From Actinomadura opuntiae (lineage in GTDB: Bacteria > Actinomycetota > Actinomycetes > Streptosporangiales > Streptosporangiaceae): DNA of 64,000 nucleotides. The stretch is taken from the NCBI RefSeq assembly GCF_030283205.1, contig NZ_JASNWF010000009.1:186001-250000 (forward strand). The letters are read 5' to 3'. The position numbers were made by a program, and so were the translations under genes. Within the stretch, counting starts at the first letter, position 1; each line of letters starts with the position of its first letter. Of this stretch, positions 56,462 through 64,000 are shown piece after piece. The notes beneath the pieces are model-generated. The model saw only the letters and a list, made by a program, of their open reading frames with translations, ran no database searches and had not been told where the DNA came from.

Positions 56462-58462
56462 ATGGCCGATCTCGATGCCTTCGGGCCGCTGAAGTGGTGT
56501 TCTTCCGTCCGTCCGCGGCAGCTGGTGGGAACCTTTCGGCGGCTGTTGTCCGGCGCGGTGCCGGTGCCGGGTGGCACGATGACAGGCGTGCAGCACGTCC
56601 ACGACCCGATCGCGCGCGCCGTCATCCAGAGCGCCGCCGACGCGATCGTGGCCGTCGACCAGAAGCACCGGGTCACCGTCTGGAACCCGGCGGCCGAGCG
56701 GATGTTCGGCTGGAGCGCCGAGGAGATGGTCGGCCGCGTCCCGCCGATCGTCCCGGACGAGCTGAAGGCCGAGCACAACGCCGTCCAGGAGCGGCTGCTC
56801 ACCCGGCGCGCCGGCGAGGGCGAGTCCGAGAAGGAGGGCGGGCAGATCTCGATCGCGACCCGCCGGTTCCACCGCGACGGCCGGCTGATCGACGTGCGGA
56901 TCGACACGAGCCTGCTGAAGGACCCGGCCGGCACCCCGCTCGGCTGGGTCGGGGTGTACCACCCGGCGGAGGACGACGAGATCGTCCAGCACCACATGAC
57001 CGAGCGGGCCCGGCTCGTCCGGCGGCTGAACGACATCGTCGCCGACCTGAACGCCGAGCTGGACCTGGCCGTGGTCCTGGACCGGATCACGACCGCGCTG
57101 ATCGAGCTGACCGGCGCGGACGCGGGCGGGTTCGTCCGGATCGAGGGGGAGCGGCTGCGGCTGGTCAGCACCTCGGGGCTGCCCGAGCGGATGCGCGGGA
57201 CGACCGCCGAGCTGCGGTCGAGCCTGGTCGGGGAGCTGCTGCGGTCGGGCAAGACGGTCAAGCTGGCGACCGGCGAGCAGCGGCTCGGCGACCTGATCTG
57301 GTCCGAGCTGCCCGGCCTGCACACGGTCGCGCTCGGCCTGTCCTACCTGCAGAACCGGCCGTACGGGGCGCTGTACGCGCTGTTCTCCGGGCGCAAGATC
57401 GGCCACACCGAGCTGGAGCTGCTGGAGCTGCTCGCCGGGCACGCCGGCGTCGCGGTCGGCAACGCCGTCGCCTACGCCGAGGTCGTCCGGCAGCGGGCGC
57501 ACGAGCGCGCGGTGATCGACTCCAGCGCGGACGGGATCGCGGTGCTCGACCACGACCTCGTCGTCCGGCAGTGGAACCCGGCCGCGCACACCCTCACCGG
57601 CATCCCGCCGGAGGACGCGATCGGCCGCCCGCTGCCGTTCGACATGCCCGCGCTCGGGGAGATGCTGACGTTCCCGCTGGAGTCGGGGGTGTGGCTGAAC
57701 GTGCTGGCCGCCGAGATCGAGGAGACCGGCGAGCTGGTCGTCGACTTCCGCGACGTGACCGAGGCCAAGGCGCTGGAGGAGGCCAAGGACCTGTTCCTCG
57801 CCACCACCAGCCACGAGCTGCGCACCCCGATCACGGTCGTGCAGGGCTTCGCGTCCACGCTGGTCAACCGGTGGGACGAGCTGCCCGACGGCGACCGGCG
57901 CGCCGCCGTCGCGACGATCGCCGAGCGGGCCCAGTCGCTCGGCCGGCTGGTGGAGCACCTGCTGCTCGGCTCCCGCGCGGGCGCCGACGAGCTGGCCGTG
58001 ACGATCGAGCCGTTCGACCTGGCCCGGGTGCTGGAGGGGGTCGTGGCGGGGTTCCGGTCGCTGTCGGCGCTGCACCGGGTCGAGCTGGAGATCGCGCCGG
58101 GCCTGCCGCCGTGCCGGGGCGACGCGATGGCGACCGACATCGTGCTCGGGCAGCTGCTGGAGAACGCGTTCAAGTACAGCCCGGACGGCGGGACGGTCCG
58201 GGTCCGCGCGGAGGCCGGCGCGTCCGGGATCGCGGTGACGGTCGAGGACGAGGGGATCGGCATCAGGCCCGGCGACCACGAGCGGATCTTCGAGCGGTTC
58301 GTGCAGGGCGAGGCGGGGGACCGGCGCCGGTTCGGCGGCATCGGCCTCGGCCTCTACATCGTCAAACGGCTCACCGAGGCGCAGGGCGGGGCGATCTCGG
58401 CGCATCCCGGCGAGCGCGGCGGGACGGGCACCCGCATGCGGCTCGTCCTGCCCGCCGAATGA
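56462..58462 (+). CDS. Soluble PAS-GAF-PAS sensor histidine kinase
   Basis: 666 aa from ATG 56462; ATG 56579 (627 aa) is equally possible, as it begins right before the first PAS domain. Order: PAS ('VIQSAADAIVAVDQKHRVTVWNPAAERMFGW', about 50-165), GAF (about 190-335), second PAS ('VIDSSADGIAVLDHDLVVRQWNPAAHTLTG', about 345-440), HisKA with 'TTSHELRTPITVVQGF' and HATPase with 'LLENAFKYSPDGG' and 'DEGIGIRPGDHERIFERFVQG'. No membrane helix, so it senses a cytosolic signal such as redox, light or a ligand. No response regulator is adjacent, an orphan kinase. Confidence 0.9.
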   Translation: MADLDAFGPLKWCSSVRPRQLVGTFRRLLSGAVPVPGGTMTGVQHVHDPIARAVIQSAADAIVAVDQKHRVTVWNPAAERMFGWSAEEMVGRVPPIVPDELKAEHNAVQERLLTRRAGEGESEKEGGQISIATRRFHRDGRLIDVRIDTSLLKDPAGTPLGWVGVYHPAEDDEIVQHHMTERARLVRRLNDIVADLNAELDLAVVLDRITTALIELTGADAGGFVRIEGERLRLVSTSGLPERMRGTTAELRSSLVGELLRSGKTVKLATGEQRLGDLIWSELPGLHTVALGLSYLQNRPYGALYALFSGRKIGHTELELLELLAGHAGVAVGNAVAYAEVVRQRAHERAVIDSSADGIAVLDHDLVVRQWNPAAHTLTGIPPEDAIGRPLPFDMPALGEMLTFPLESGVWLNVLAAEIEETGELVVDFRDVTEAKALEEAKDLFLATTSHELRTPITVVQGFASTLVNRWDELPDGDRRAAVATIAERAQSLGRLVEHLLLGSRAGADELAVTIEPFDLARVLEGVVAGFRSLSALHRVELEIAPGLPPCRGDAMATDIVLGQLLENAFKYSPDGGTVRVRAEAGASGIAVTVEDEGIGIRPGDHERIFERFVQGEAGDRRRFGGIGLGLYIVKRLTEAQGGAISAHPGERGGTGTRMRLVLPAE

Positions 58463-58854
58463 CCGCCCGGTCGGTCACTTACCGTGAGGACAGCGGTCCG
58501 GATGCGGCCGGGTGAGTCCCTACTGGCGCGCGGTTTGCGCGGTCCCGGCAGGTGGCAGGGTTGCCCCGTGCGGGAATGTTCGGTGGCCACCGGGTGTGAC
58601 GGACGAAACGCGGGCGCGAGGAGTAACCCGTCCGCCGGCTGGATAGATCCTTTGTTGGTCGCCGTTGGTGAGACGATCACCGTCGCGCGCCGGGCTCGCA
58701 CACCACGGACGGGGGTGATCACCGTGACCGGACGGCCGGTGACTCGTTGGGCAGGTGGCGAACCGTGCCGCCCAGGTTTCCGGCCCCTGCCATCAGGGCA
58801 TTTCGGTCGTACCGGAAGAGCGGCGACGGGTCTCGTCCGAGCGAGCACGGGGAG
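58463..58854. other. Gap between histidine kinase and RsbW-like gene
   Basis: 392 bp without a recognised gene. It contains the perfect palindrome GGTGATCACC (58714-58723) and a nearby GACGATCACCGTCG-like copy at 58673-58686, which could bind a regulator. The ATP-binding gene's promoter must lie here. Confidence 0.4.
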
Positions 58855-59400
58855 GTGAGGGCGTCGAGCGTCGTACTGCTGCCACACGCGCCGTCGAGCG
58901 TCGCGGTCGCCCGCAGGCGCCTCAGCTCGGAGCTGGCCGCCACGGGGGTGTACGAGACCGTCGTGGACGACGCCAGCGTCATCGTCAGCGAGCTGATCAG
59001 CAACGCGCTGCGGCACGCCAGGCCGCTGCCCTCCGGGCAGGTCAAGGTCTGCTGGCTGTGCCGCGGCGACGTCCTCGAACTGGAGGTCAGCGACGGGGGC
59101 GCGATGACCGAGCCGCGCCGCGGCCCGGGCACGCTGTCCTCGCTCGGCGGGCGCGGGCTGGGCATCGTCGAGGCCCTCTCGGAGGGCTGGGGCGTGCGGC
59201 ACGAGAACGGCGCCACCACCGTGTGGGCCGTGCTGCGCGCGCCGCGCTCGCCCGGCGGCGAGGACGCGGCCGCACCCGCGCGCACCCCGGTCGCGGTGCC
59301 CGACCTCTCCGACTTCCCGGACCTGATGGACGAGCCGGAAGACGACCTGTACGACGGCTCCCGGAACGGGGTGGCCCCGAGTAGGGCCTACCCCGCCTAG
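58855..59400 (+). CDS. RsbW-like ATP-binding regulatory protein
   Basis: 181 aa from GTG 58855; a TTG at 58747 would add 36 residues of low similarity. 'DDASVIVSELISNALRHARPL' is the N box, 'VSDGGAMTE' the first and 'LGGRGLGIVEALSEGWGVRHENGATTVWAVL' the second G box of the GHKL fold. A 50-residue acidic C-terminal tail ('VPDLSDFPDLMDEPEDDLYD') is added, unlike the shorter copy at 40435. It probably phosphorylates an anti-anti-sigma or sequesters a sigma factor. No partner is adjacent. Confidence 0.85.
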   Translation: MRASSVVLLPHAPSSVAVARRRLSSELAATGVYETVVDDASVIVSELISNALRHARPLPSGQVKVCWLCRGDVLELEVSDGGAMTEPRRGPGTLSSLGGRGLGIVEALSEGWGVRHENGATTVWAVLRAPRSPGGEDAAAPARTPVAVPDLSDFPDLMDEPEDDLYDGSRNGVAPSRAYPA

Positions 59401-59434
59401 AAAGACCACCCGGTCACCTTGTAGGGTCCTCACA

Positions 59435-59475
59435 AGCTCGGGCGCTGTCGTGCCCCCGTCGACACCGCCCGAGCT
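59435..59475 (+). terminator. Long-loop hairpin after RsbW-like gene
   Basis: AGCTCGGGCG and CGCCCGAGCT pair perfectly (10 bp) over a 21-base loop, 35 bases after the stop at 59400. Confidence 0.45.
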
Positions 59476-59486
59476 GCCAAACGTCA

Positions 59487-59515
59487 GGAAGGCCCCGGCG
59501 TCGCCGGGGCCTTCC
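59487..59515. terminator. Strong terminator between convergent genes
   Basis: GGAAGGCCCCGGC and GCCGGGGCCTTCC form a perfect 13-bp stem with a 3-base loop, between the RsbW-like gene (end 59400) and the convergent arginine deiminase (end 59532). Confidence 0.8.
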
Positions 59516-59531
59516 GCCGTTTCACCGGCCC

Positions 59532-60746
59532 TTACGGGGCGTCGCGCAGGATCGGGCAGGACATGCAGCGCGGCCCGCCGCGGCCGGTGCCGAGCTCGCT
59601 GCCGCTGATCCGGATGACCTCGATCCCCGACGCCTCCAGCTGCGCGTTCGTCTCGATGTTGCGCTCGTAGGCCACGCACAGCCGGGGCGCGACGGCGAGG
59701 GTGTTGTTCCCGTCGTCCCACTGCTCGCGCTCGGCCGTCACCGGGTCCAGGCCGGTGTCGATCACCTTCAGCCGGTCCAGGCCCATCGCCGCGGCGGCGG
59801 CCTCCAGGAACGGGCGCGGCTCGGCGACCCGCAGGTCGCCGCCGTCCAGCGTCACCGTGTACGCGGTCAGCGAGTGCGCGACCGGCGGGTACATGACCAC
59901 GGTGTCGACGTCGACCATGGTGCACACCGTGTCCAGGTGCATGGTCGCCCGCTCCTGCGCGATCGGCACCGCCAGCACGGTGTGCGCCAGCCCCGCGCCG
60001 ATCACCTGCCGGGCCAGCCGCTCCACGCCCGCCGGGGTCGTCCGCTCGCCCGTCCCGACCGCGATCACGCCCGGGCACAGCAGCAGGACGTCGCCGCCCT
60101 CCAGGTGCTCCAGCGCCGGCGAGTACACCGGCTCGACCCCGTCGAACCGCGGATGGTGCGCGTAGATCAGCCCGGTGAGCTGCGCCTCCCGGCGCCGCGC
60201 CTCCATCGCCAGGCTCGTCACCGCCACCCGGTCGCCGATCCACGCGCTGTTGTCGCGGGTGAACAGCAGGCCGGGCAGCGGGTCCACGATGAAGTCGAGC
60301 CGGTCCATCAGCCGGTAGACCAGGCCGTGCCCGGACTTCAGCTCCTCGTGCGCCAGCCCCGCGACCAGCGTCTGCGCCAGGTCCTCCGGGTCGAGGTCGC
60401 GCAGGTGGCCCTCGACGACGCGGCGGAGCTGGTCGCCGAGCCGCAGGTCGATGATCGCGTCCGCGATCGCCTGCTCCCGCGCCGCCTCGTACTCCAGCGC
60501 CTCCTGCAGCAGCTCGGTCACGTACAGCACCTCGACGCCGCGCTCGCGCAGCGCCTCGGCGAACGCGTCGTGCTCCTCCTGCGCGCGGCCCACCCAGGGG
60601 ATCGCGTCGAAGAGGAGCTTGTCGCTGTTGCGCGGCGTCAGCCGCTTCAACTCCGCGCCCGGACGGTGCAGCAGGACCGTCCGCAGCCGCCCGACCTCGC
60701 TGGTCACCCGGTGCTCGTGTGCCGTCGTCCCCGTTGTCTGCGTCAC
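59532..60746 (-). CDS. arcA: Arginine deiminase
   Basis: 404 aa, the usual length. It converts arginine to citrulline and ammonia. Substrate and catalytic blocks are all present: 'LFTRDNSAWIGD' (Asp), 'EHLEGGDVLLL', 'RATMHLDTVCTMVD' (His, Asp) and the nucleophile 'GGPRCMSCP' (about Cys394). The family's first motif, 'EVGRLRTVLLHRPGAELKRLTP', is at the N-terminus. No arcB, arcC or arginine antiporter gene is adjacent, so it may serve arginine breakdown, pH defence or nitrogen supply as a single gene. Divergent from an MFS gene over 65 bp. Confidence 0.94.
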   Translation of the reverse strand: MTQTTGTTAHEHRVTSEVGRLRTVLLHRPGAELKRLTPRNSDKLLFDAIPWVGRAQEEHDAFAEALRERGVEVLYVTELLQEALEYEAAREQAIADAIIDLRLGDQLRRVVEGHLRDLDPEDLAQTLVAGLAHEELKSGHGLVYRLMDRLDFIVDPLPGLLFTRDNSAWIGDRVAVTSLAMEARRREAQLTGLIYAHHPRFDGVEPVYSPALEHLEGGDVLLLCPGVIAVGTGERTTPAGVERLARQVIGAGLAHTVLAVPIAQERATMHLDTVCTMVDVDTVVMYPPVAHSLTAYTVTLDGGDLRVAEPRPFLEAAAAAMGLDRLKVIDTGLDPVTAEREQWDDGNNTLAVAPRLCVAYERNIETNAQLEASGIEVIRISGSELGTGRGGPRCMSCPILRDAP

Positions 60747-60811
60747 ACCAGAAGTCTAGGTCGCCCCTTTCCGGCGGACCCGGCGGGCCGTTGCTGTGTC
60801 ACGATCCGAGG

Positions 60812-62113
60812 GTGATCAGGGGGCTGCCGCTTCATCTCACCGCCGCGACGCTGCTGCGGGTGTCCGCCGAGGGCGTCGCGACCGCGCTGGTGCTGACCGT
60901 CCAGGCCCGGACGGGGCACGCCGCCACCGCCGGCTACCTGCAGACCGCGATGACGCTGCCGTACGTGGTGAGCGGCCCGGTGATCGGCAACGCGCTGGAC
61001 CGGATGGCCCGCCCGCGCCGCGCGGTCGTCGCGCTGGCCGCCGCCTACGCCGCCGCGACCGGCCTGCTCCTGGCGATGGCGGGCGACTCCCCGCTGGTCG
61101 TCGCGCTCTGCGTCGCCGCCGTGATCGGCTGCACCGAGCCCGTCGTCGTGGCGCTGACCAGCCTGCTCCCGCGCTTCGTCCCCGCCGACCGGCTGTCGCG
61201 CGCGTACGGGCTGGAGGCGTCGAGCTACAACGTCGCGGCCATCGCCGGGCCGGGCCTGGCCGCCGGCGTCGCCTCGTTCGCGGGCGGCCAGTACGCGGGC
61301 GCCGCGATCGTCGTGAGCGCCGTGCTGAGCCTGGTCGCGCTCCCGCTGCTGCCGTTCGCGGCGCCGCCCGGCCCGGTGGACGTCGGCGGGACCGCCGTCG
61401 AGGTCGCGGCGGGGCCCGACCGGGCCGCGGCCGGCGACCCCACCGAACCGGTCGCCGAGGTCGGCAAGGGCGCGATGGCCGAGCGGGACATCGGCGAGGT
61501 CACCGAGGACGGCCGGCCCGGCCTGGCGGACGTGATCACCGGCGGGCTGGTCGTGCTGGCCCGCGGCCGGGTGCTGCGCGCGCTGACCGTCGCGACGACG
61601 CTCGCGTGGCTCGGGTTCGGCGGCGTCGCGGTGACGGCGGTGCTGCTCGCCGGGCACGTCGGCGGCGCGCCCAGCGCGGGCGGGCGGCTGCTGGTGGCGA
61701 TGGCCGTCGGGTCGCTGCTCGGCTCGCTGGCGTCCAGCCGCTGGCTGACGCCCCGGCACGCCGAGCCGGTCCTGGTCGGCGGGCTCGTCGCGTTCGGCGC
61801 CGCGCTGGCGGCGCTGGCGGTGGTCCCGTCGGTGCCGTGGGCGATGGCGGCGTTCTGCGCGGCGGGCCTGGCCGAGGGGCCGGTGTTCGCCGCGACGCTG
61901 ATGCTCCGCCAGCGCGAGTCGCCGCCGGACCGCCTCGGCCAGGTCAACACCACCGGCGGCAGCCTCAAGATCGGCGCGTCGGCGCTCGGCGCGGCGCTCA
62001 CCGCCGCGTGCGCGGACGCGGTCGGGCCCGTCGGGCTGGTGCTGGCGATCGCCGCGCTCCAGTTCGCGGGCGCCGCCACCGGCTGGCTGCTGCTCCGGGC
62101 ACCGACTCGCTGA
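60812..62113 (+). CDS. MFS transporter
   Basis: 433 aa from GTG 60812, about 12 helices. 'LQTAMTLPYVVSGPVIGNALDRMARPRRAVV' is motif A-like and 'AYGLEASSYNVAAIAGPGLAAGV' motif C-like. A long cytoplasmic loop (about residues 190-245) is acidic and poorly conserved. Its substrate cannot be inferred; the DHA1-like arrangement fits drug or metabolite export. Divergent from arcA, but no arginine-transport features are seen. Confidence 0.82.
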   Translation: MIRGLPLHLTAATLLRVSAEGVATALVLTVQARTGHAATAGYLQTAMTLPYVVSGPVIGNALDRMARPRRAVVALAAAYAAATGLLLAMAGDSPLVVALCVAAVIGCTEPVVVALTSLLPRFVPADRLSRAYGLEASSYNVAAIAGPGLAAGVASFAGGQYAGAAIVVSAVLSLVALPLLPFAAPPGPVDVGGTAVEVAAGPDRAAAGDPTEPVAEVGKGAMAERDIGEVTEDGRPGLADVITGGLVVLARGRVLRALTVATTLAWLGFGGVAVTAVLLAGHVGGAPSAGGRLLVAMAVGSLLGSLASSRWLTPRHAEPVLVGGLVAFGAALAALAVVPSVPWAMAAFCAAGLAEGPVFAATLMLRQRESPPDRLGQVNTTGGSLKIGASALGAALTAACADAVGPVGLVLAIAALQFAGAATGWLLLRAPTR

Positions 62114-62164
62114 CCTCGTTACATTCCTTGACGGTTATATTCCGAGTGAGGCATATTGGGGGAC

Positions 62165-62500
62165 ATGGCAACCGCGGTGTGGAACGCGCTCGCCGATCCG
62201 GCCCGCCGGGCGATCCTGGACCGGCTGCTGCACGGGCCGCGGCCGGTCGGCGACCTCGCGCGCGAGTGCGGGCTCAGCCAGCCCGGCACGTCCAAGCACC
62301 TGCGCGTGCTGCGCGAGGCCGGGCTGGTCGACGTCGAGCGCGACGCGCAGCGCCGGCTGTACACGATCCGGCCCGCCCCGATGGCGGAGCTGGACGCCTG
62401 GCTCGCGCCCTACCGCCGGCTGTGGAACGCGAGCCTGGACGCCCTCGGCGACCGGCTGGACGCCCGGGCCACCGACGACCGGAAAGGCGACCCATCATGA
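62165..62500 (+). CDS. ArsR-family transcriptional regulator
   Basis: 111 aa from ATG 62165 with GGGGGA upstream. 'NALADPARRAILDRLLHGPRPVGDLARECGLSQPGTSKHLRVLREAGLVDVERDAQRRLYTI' is the winged helix-turn-helix. The metal-binding cysteine pair of true ArsR/SmtB sensors is absent, which is normal for the subgroup paired with SRPBCC proteins. Its stop overlaps the next start (ATGA), so regulator and partner are coupled. Confidence 0.92.
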   Translation: MATAVWNALADPARRAILDRLLHGPRPVGDLARECGLSQPGTSKHLRVLREAGLVDVERDAQRRLYTIRPAPMAELDAWLAPYRRLWNASLDALGDRLDARATDDRKGDPS

Positions 62501-63012
62501 TCATCACCGATCCCGGCAGCTACCTCGAGCTGGACGGGCGCCCCGCCGTCCGCTTCGAGCGGATCTACGACCACCCGGTGGACCGGGTCTGGCGGATGGT
62601 CACCGACCCGGCCGAGCTGGCCGGCTGGTTCCCGTCCCCGAAGATCACCATCGACCTCGCCGTGGGCGGCGCGATCACCTTCTCCGGCGACCCGAACATG
62701 CCCGACGCCACGTCCACCGGCCGCGTCGTCGACCTCGTGCCGCCGCGCCGGCTCGCGTTCACCTGGGGCGGCGACGAGCTGCACTTCGACCTCGAACCGC
62801 TCGCCGGCGACCGGACCCGGTTCGTCCTGACCAACGTGCTCGAGGCCCGGAACACGGCGGCGCGCAACGCGGCGGGCTGGGACGTCTGCCTGGCCGCGCT
62901 CGACGCCCTGGCCGAGGGCCGCGCGGCCGAACCGCCGGAGTGGAAGCCGAAGTACGACGCGTACGTCGCCGCCGGCCTCCCCTCCGGCGCTGCGATCCCC
63001 GGCCAGGACTGA
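62497..63012 (+). CDS. SRPBCC (AHSA1/START-like) protein
   Basis: 171 aa. 'VRFERIYDHPVDRVWRMVTDPAELAGWFPSP' and 'TGRVVDLVPPRRLAFTWGGDELHFDLEPL' are the AHSA1-type hydrophobic-pocket fold. Such proteins bind lipids or small hydrophobic ligands; the exact ligand is unknown. It is translationally coupled to the ArsR gene, a very common two-gene unit. Ends 8 bp before the convergent DHFR-like gene. Confidence 0.9.
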   Translation: MIITDPGSYLELDGRPAVRFERIYDHPVDRVWRMVTDPAELAGWFPSPKITIDLAVGGAITFSGDPNMPDATSTGRVVDLVPPRRLAFTWGGDELHFDLEPLAGDRTRFVLTNVLEARNTAARNAAGWDVCLAALDALAEGRAAEPPEWKPKYDAYVAAGLPSGAAIPGQD

Positions 63013-63020
63013 TCCGGCGG

Positions 63021-63602
63021 CTAGGGCTTCGGGACGGCCCGGTAGGTGAGCAGGGGGATGCCGTCGCCGACCATGCGGGTGCCGACCAGGCGCATGGGCT
63101 TCTTGTCGCTCGTCTCGCCGAAGAGGCGCTCGCCGGCCCCGAGCACGAACGGGTAGACCATCAGCCGCAGCTCGTCGGCGAGATCGTGCTCGATCAGCGT
63201 CTGCACGAGCCGGCCGCTGGCGTACACGACGATGTCCCCCTTCACCTGCTGCTTCAGCGCCGAGATCTCCTCCACGGCGTCGCCCTTCACGATCGACGTG
63301 TTGTCCCACGCGAGGTCGACGGCGGACGAGGAGACGACGTGCTTGGGCAGGCTCCGCAGCCGGTCCGCCCACGCGCCGGTCCGCGACGCCCAGCCCCGCG
63401 CGACGAACCACTCGTAGCTCCGCCGTCCCATGAGCAGCGCCTCGGCGCCCAGCGCCTCCTCGTACTCGGCCCCGGCCCAGGCGTCGCGGTCCTCGGCGGT
63501 CATCCACTCGAACCAGCGGCCGAACCGGGAGTCCTCCTCGCCGGCCGCGATCTCGATGACCCCGTCCAGCGAGACGTTCTCGCTGATGACGATCCTTCCC
63601 AT
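63021..63602 (-). CDS. Dihydrofolate reductase-like (RibD C-terminal domain) reductase
   Basis: 193 aa from ATG 63602, with GGGAGAAG upstream. 'GRIVISENVSLDGVIEIAAGEED', 'LMGRRSYEWFVARGWASRTG', 'KHVVSSSAVDLAWDNTSIV' and 'IVVYASGRLVQTLIEHDLADELRLMVYPFVLG' match the family, with NADPH-binding glycines in the third and fourth blocks. Stand-alone members reduce unknown substrates. It is divergent from an ECF sigma gene, an arrangement seen elsewhere in actinomycetes. Paralogue of the gene at 30823, though the two are quite different in sequence. Confidence 0.85.
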   Translation of the reverse strand: MGRIVISENVSLDGVIEIAAGEEDSRFGRWFEWMTAEDRDAWAGAEYEEALGAEALLMGRRSYEWFVARGWASRTGAWADRLRSLPKHVVSSSAVDLAWDNTSIVKGDAVEEISALKQQVKGDIVVYASGRLVQTLIEHDLADELRLMVYPFVLGAGERLFGETSDKKPMRLVGTRMVGDGIPLLTYRAVPKP

Positions 63603-63749
63603 GGTGCTTCTCCCATCGGTGTCGTGAACTGTCACCGATGCAGATGCCGCGGCATCGGCAAAAGGGGCGCCTCCCGACCGCCCCCTTCGGGCCCGGGCCG
63701 GCGTCCGTACAGGATGGAAGCGAACGGTCGCGGAAAGGGGTGGCGAGCG

Positions 63750-64000
63750 GTGGTGGGAGCCGACCTGATCACAAGGGCGCGGGCCGGGGACGGCGAGGCG
63801 TTCCGCGAACTGACCGAGCCGTACCGCCGGGAGTTGCAGGTGCACTGCTACCGGATGCTCGGATCGTTCCAGGATGCCGAGGACGCCCTCCAGGACGCCC
63901 TGCTCGACGCCTGGCGGGGCCTCGGCGGGTTCGACGGCCGGGCCTCGATCCGCACGTGGCTGTACCGGATCGCCACGAACCGGTGCCTCAGCACGCTCCG
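63750..64000 (+). CDS. ECF sigma factor, N-terminal part (cut by right edge)
   Basis: 83 codons are visible from GTG 63750 (GGAAAGGGG nine bases upstream); an in-frame ATG at 63714 adds twelve residues. 'ARAGDGEAFRELTEPYRRELQVHCYRMLGSFQDAEDALQD' and 'LDAWRGLGGFDGRASIRTWLYRIATNRCL' are sigma region 2.1-2.4. The sequence belongs to the SigG/SigJ-like group that usually has a SnoaL-type C-terminal extension, which cannot be checked here. Region 4 lies beyond the window. Confidence 0.88.
   Translation, partial: MVGADLITRARAGDGEAFRELTEPYRRELQVHCYRMLGSFQDAEDALQDALLDAWRGLGGFDGRASIRTWLYRIATNRCLSTL

Noticed and set aside
59532..60746. Complete arginine deiminase pathway
   Set aside because: Neither ornithine carbamoyltransferase, carbamate kinase nor an arginine/ornithine antiporter is adjacent; the divergent MFS gene has no such features.
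1..64000. CRISPR array or intact insertion sequence
   Set aside because: No regularly spaced repeat of 24-40 bases and no transposase with flanking inverted repeats was seen.

Overview
The window is about 64 kb of very GC-rich DNA with tightly packed genes, many GTG starts and ATGA/GTGA start-stop overlaps. Together with ECF sigma factors, RsbW-like ATPases, a subtilisin-inhibitor-like lipoprotein, CGNR and DUF4097 proteins, this points to a filamentous actinomycete. Streptosporangiales/Thermomonosporaceae (Actinomadura-like) is my best guess, but that is inference. No tRNA, rRNA, CRISPR array or intact insertion sequence was recognised. Layout: (1) 1-3.4 kb holds the end of a secreted Ig-like repeat protein, a beta-trefoil-like protein, a SugE/Gdx-type SMR exporter and a divergent TetR regulator, with two matching operator palindromes and a leftover SDR tail between exporter and regulator. 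(2) 3.4-22.1 kb is the most unusual part: six minus-strand genes, nearly all overlapping, encode an M64-type metallopeptidase, a giant DUF6603-like protein fused to a Kelch propeller, a free Kelch propeller, and three large proteins (1053, 1745 and 605 aa) of no function known to me. None shows a signal peptide. A membrane Ser/Thr kinase with a degenerate DFG motif is transcribed divergently. (3) 23.7-33 kb is a mosaic of small transport and stress units: a GT-C membrane glycosyltransferase, a Pit phosphate permease with a PHO-box-like repeat, a WrbA plus MFS operon facing a MarR gene over three tandem operators, a TetR gene beside a second SDR tail, a tautomerase, a DHFR-like reductase, an AraC regulator, a SnoaL-like protein and a DUF4097 protein. 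(4) 33.8-43 kb holds a CMD-phosphotriesterase pair facing a CGNR regulator and SDR over two identical-type palindromes, an FAD oxidoreductase, an MFS/FMN-reductase pair, an RsbW-like ATPase, a HisI paralogue with altered metal ligands, and a sigma factor with a membrane partner. (5) 43.1-50.4 kb holds a NodB deacetylase/GT2 synthase fusion for a PNAG-type polysaccharide, TenA, and a copper operon (copZ, secreted His-rich protein, copA) behind two CsoR-type boxes; a parS-like site and a DnaA-box cluster lie in gaps here. (6) 50.5-64 kb holds a BAAT-type hydrolase lacking a proper N-terminus, an Fpg/Nei glycosylase, a GT1 glycosyltransferase, an SSI-like lipoprotein, a rhodanese, a TPP riboswitch in front of an NCS1 permease (probable thiamine-precursor uptake), a soluble PAS-GAF-PAS histidine kinase, another RsbW-like ATPase, arginine deiminase, an MFS transporter, an ArsR/SRPBCC pair, a DHFR-like reductase and the start of an ECF sigma gene cut by the right edge. 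A recurring design is a one-component regulator divergent from a small detoxification or transport operon, with repeated palindromes between them.
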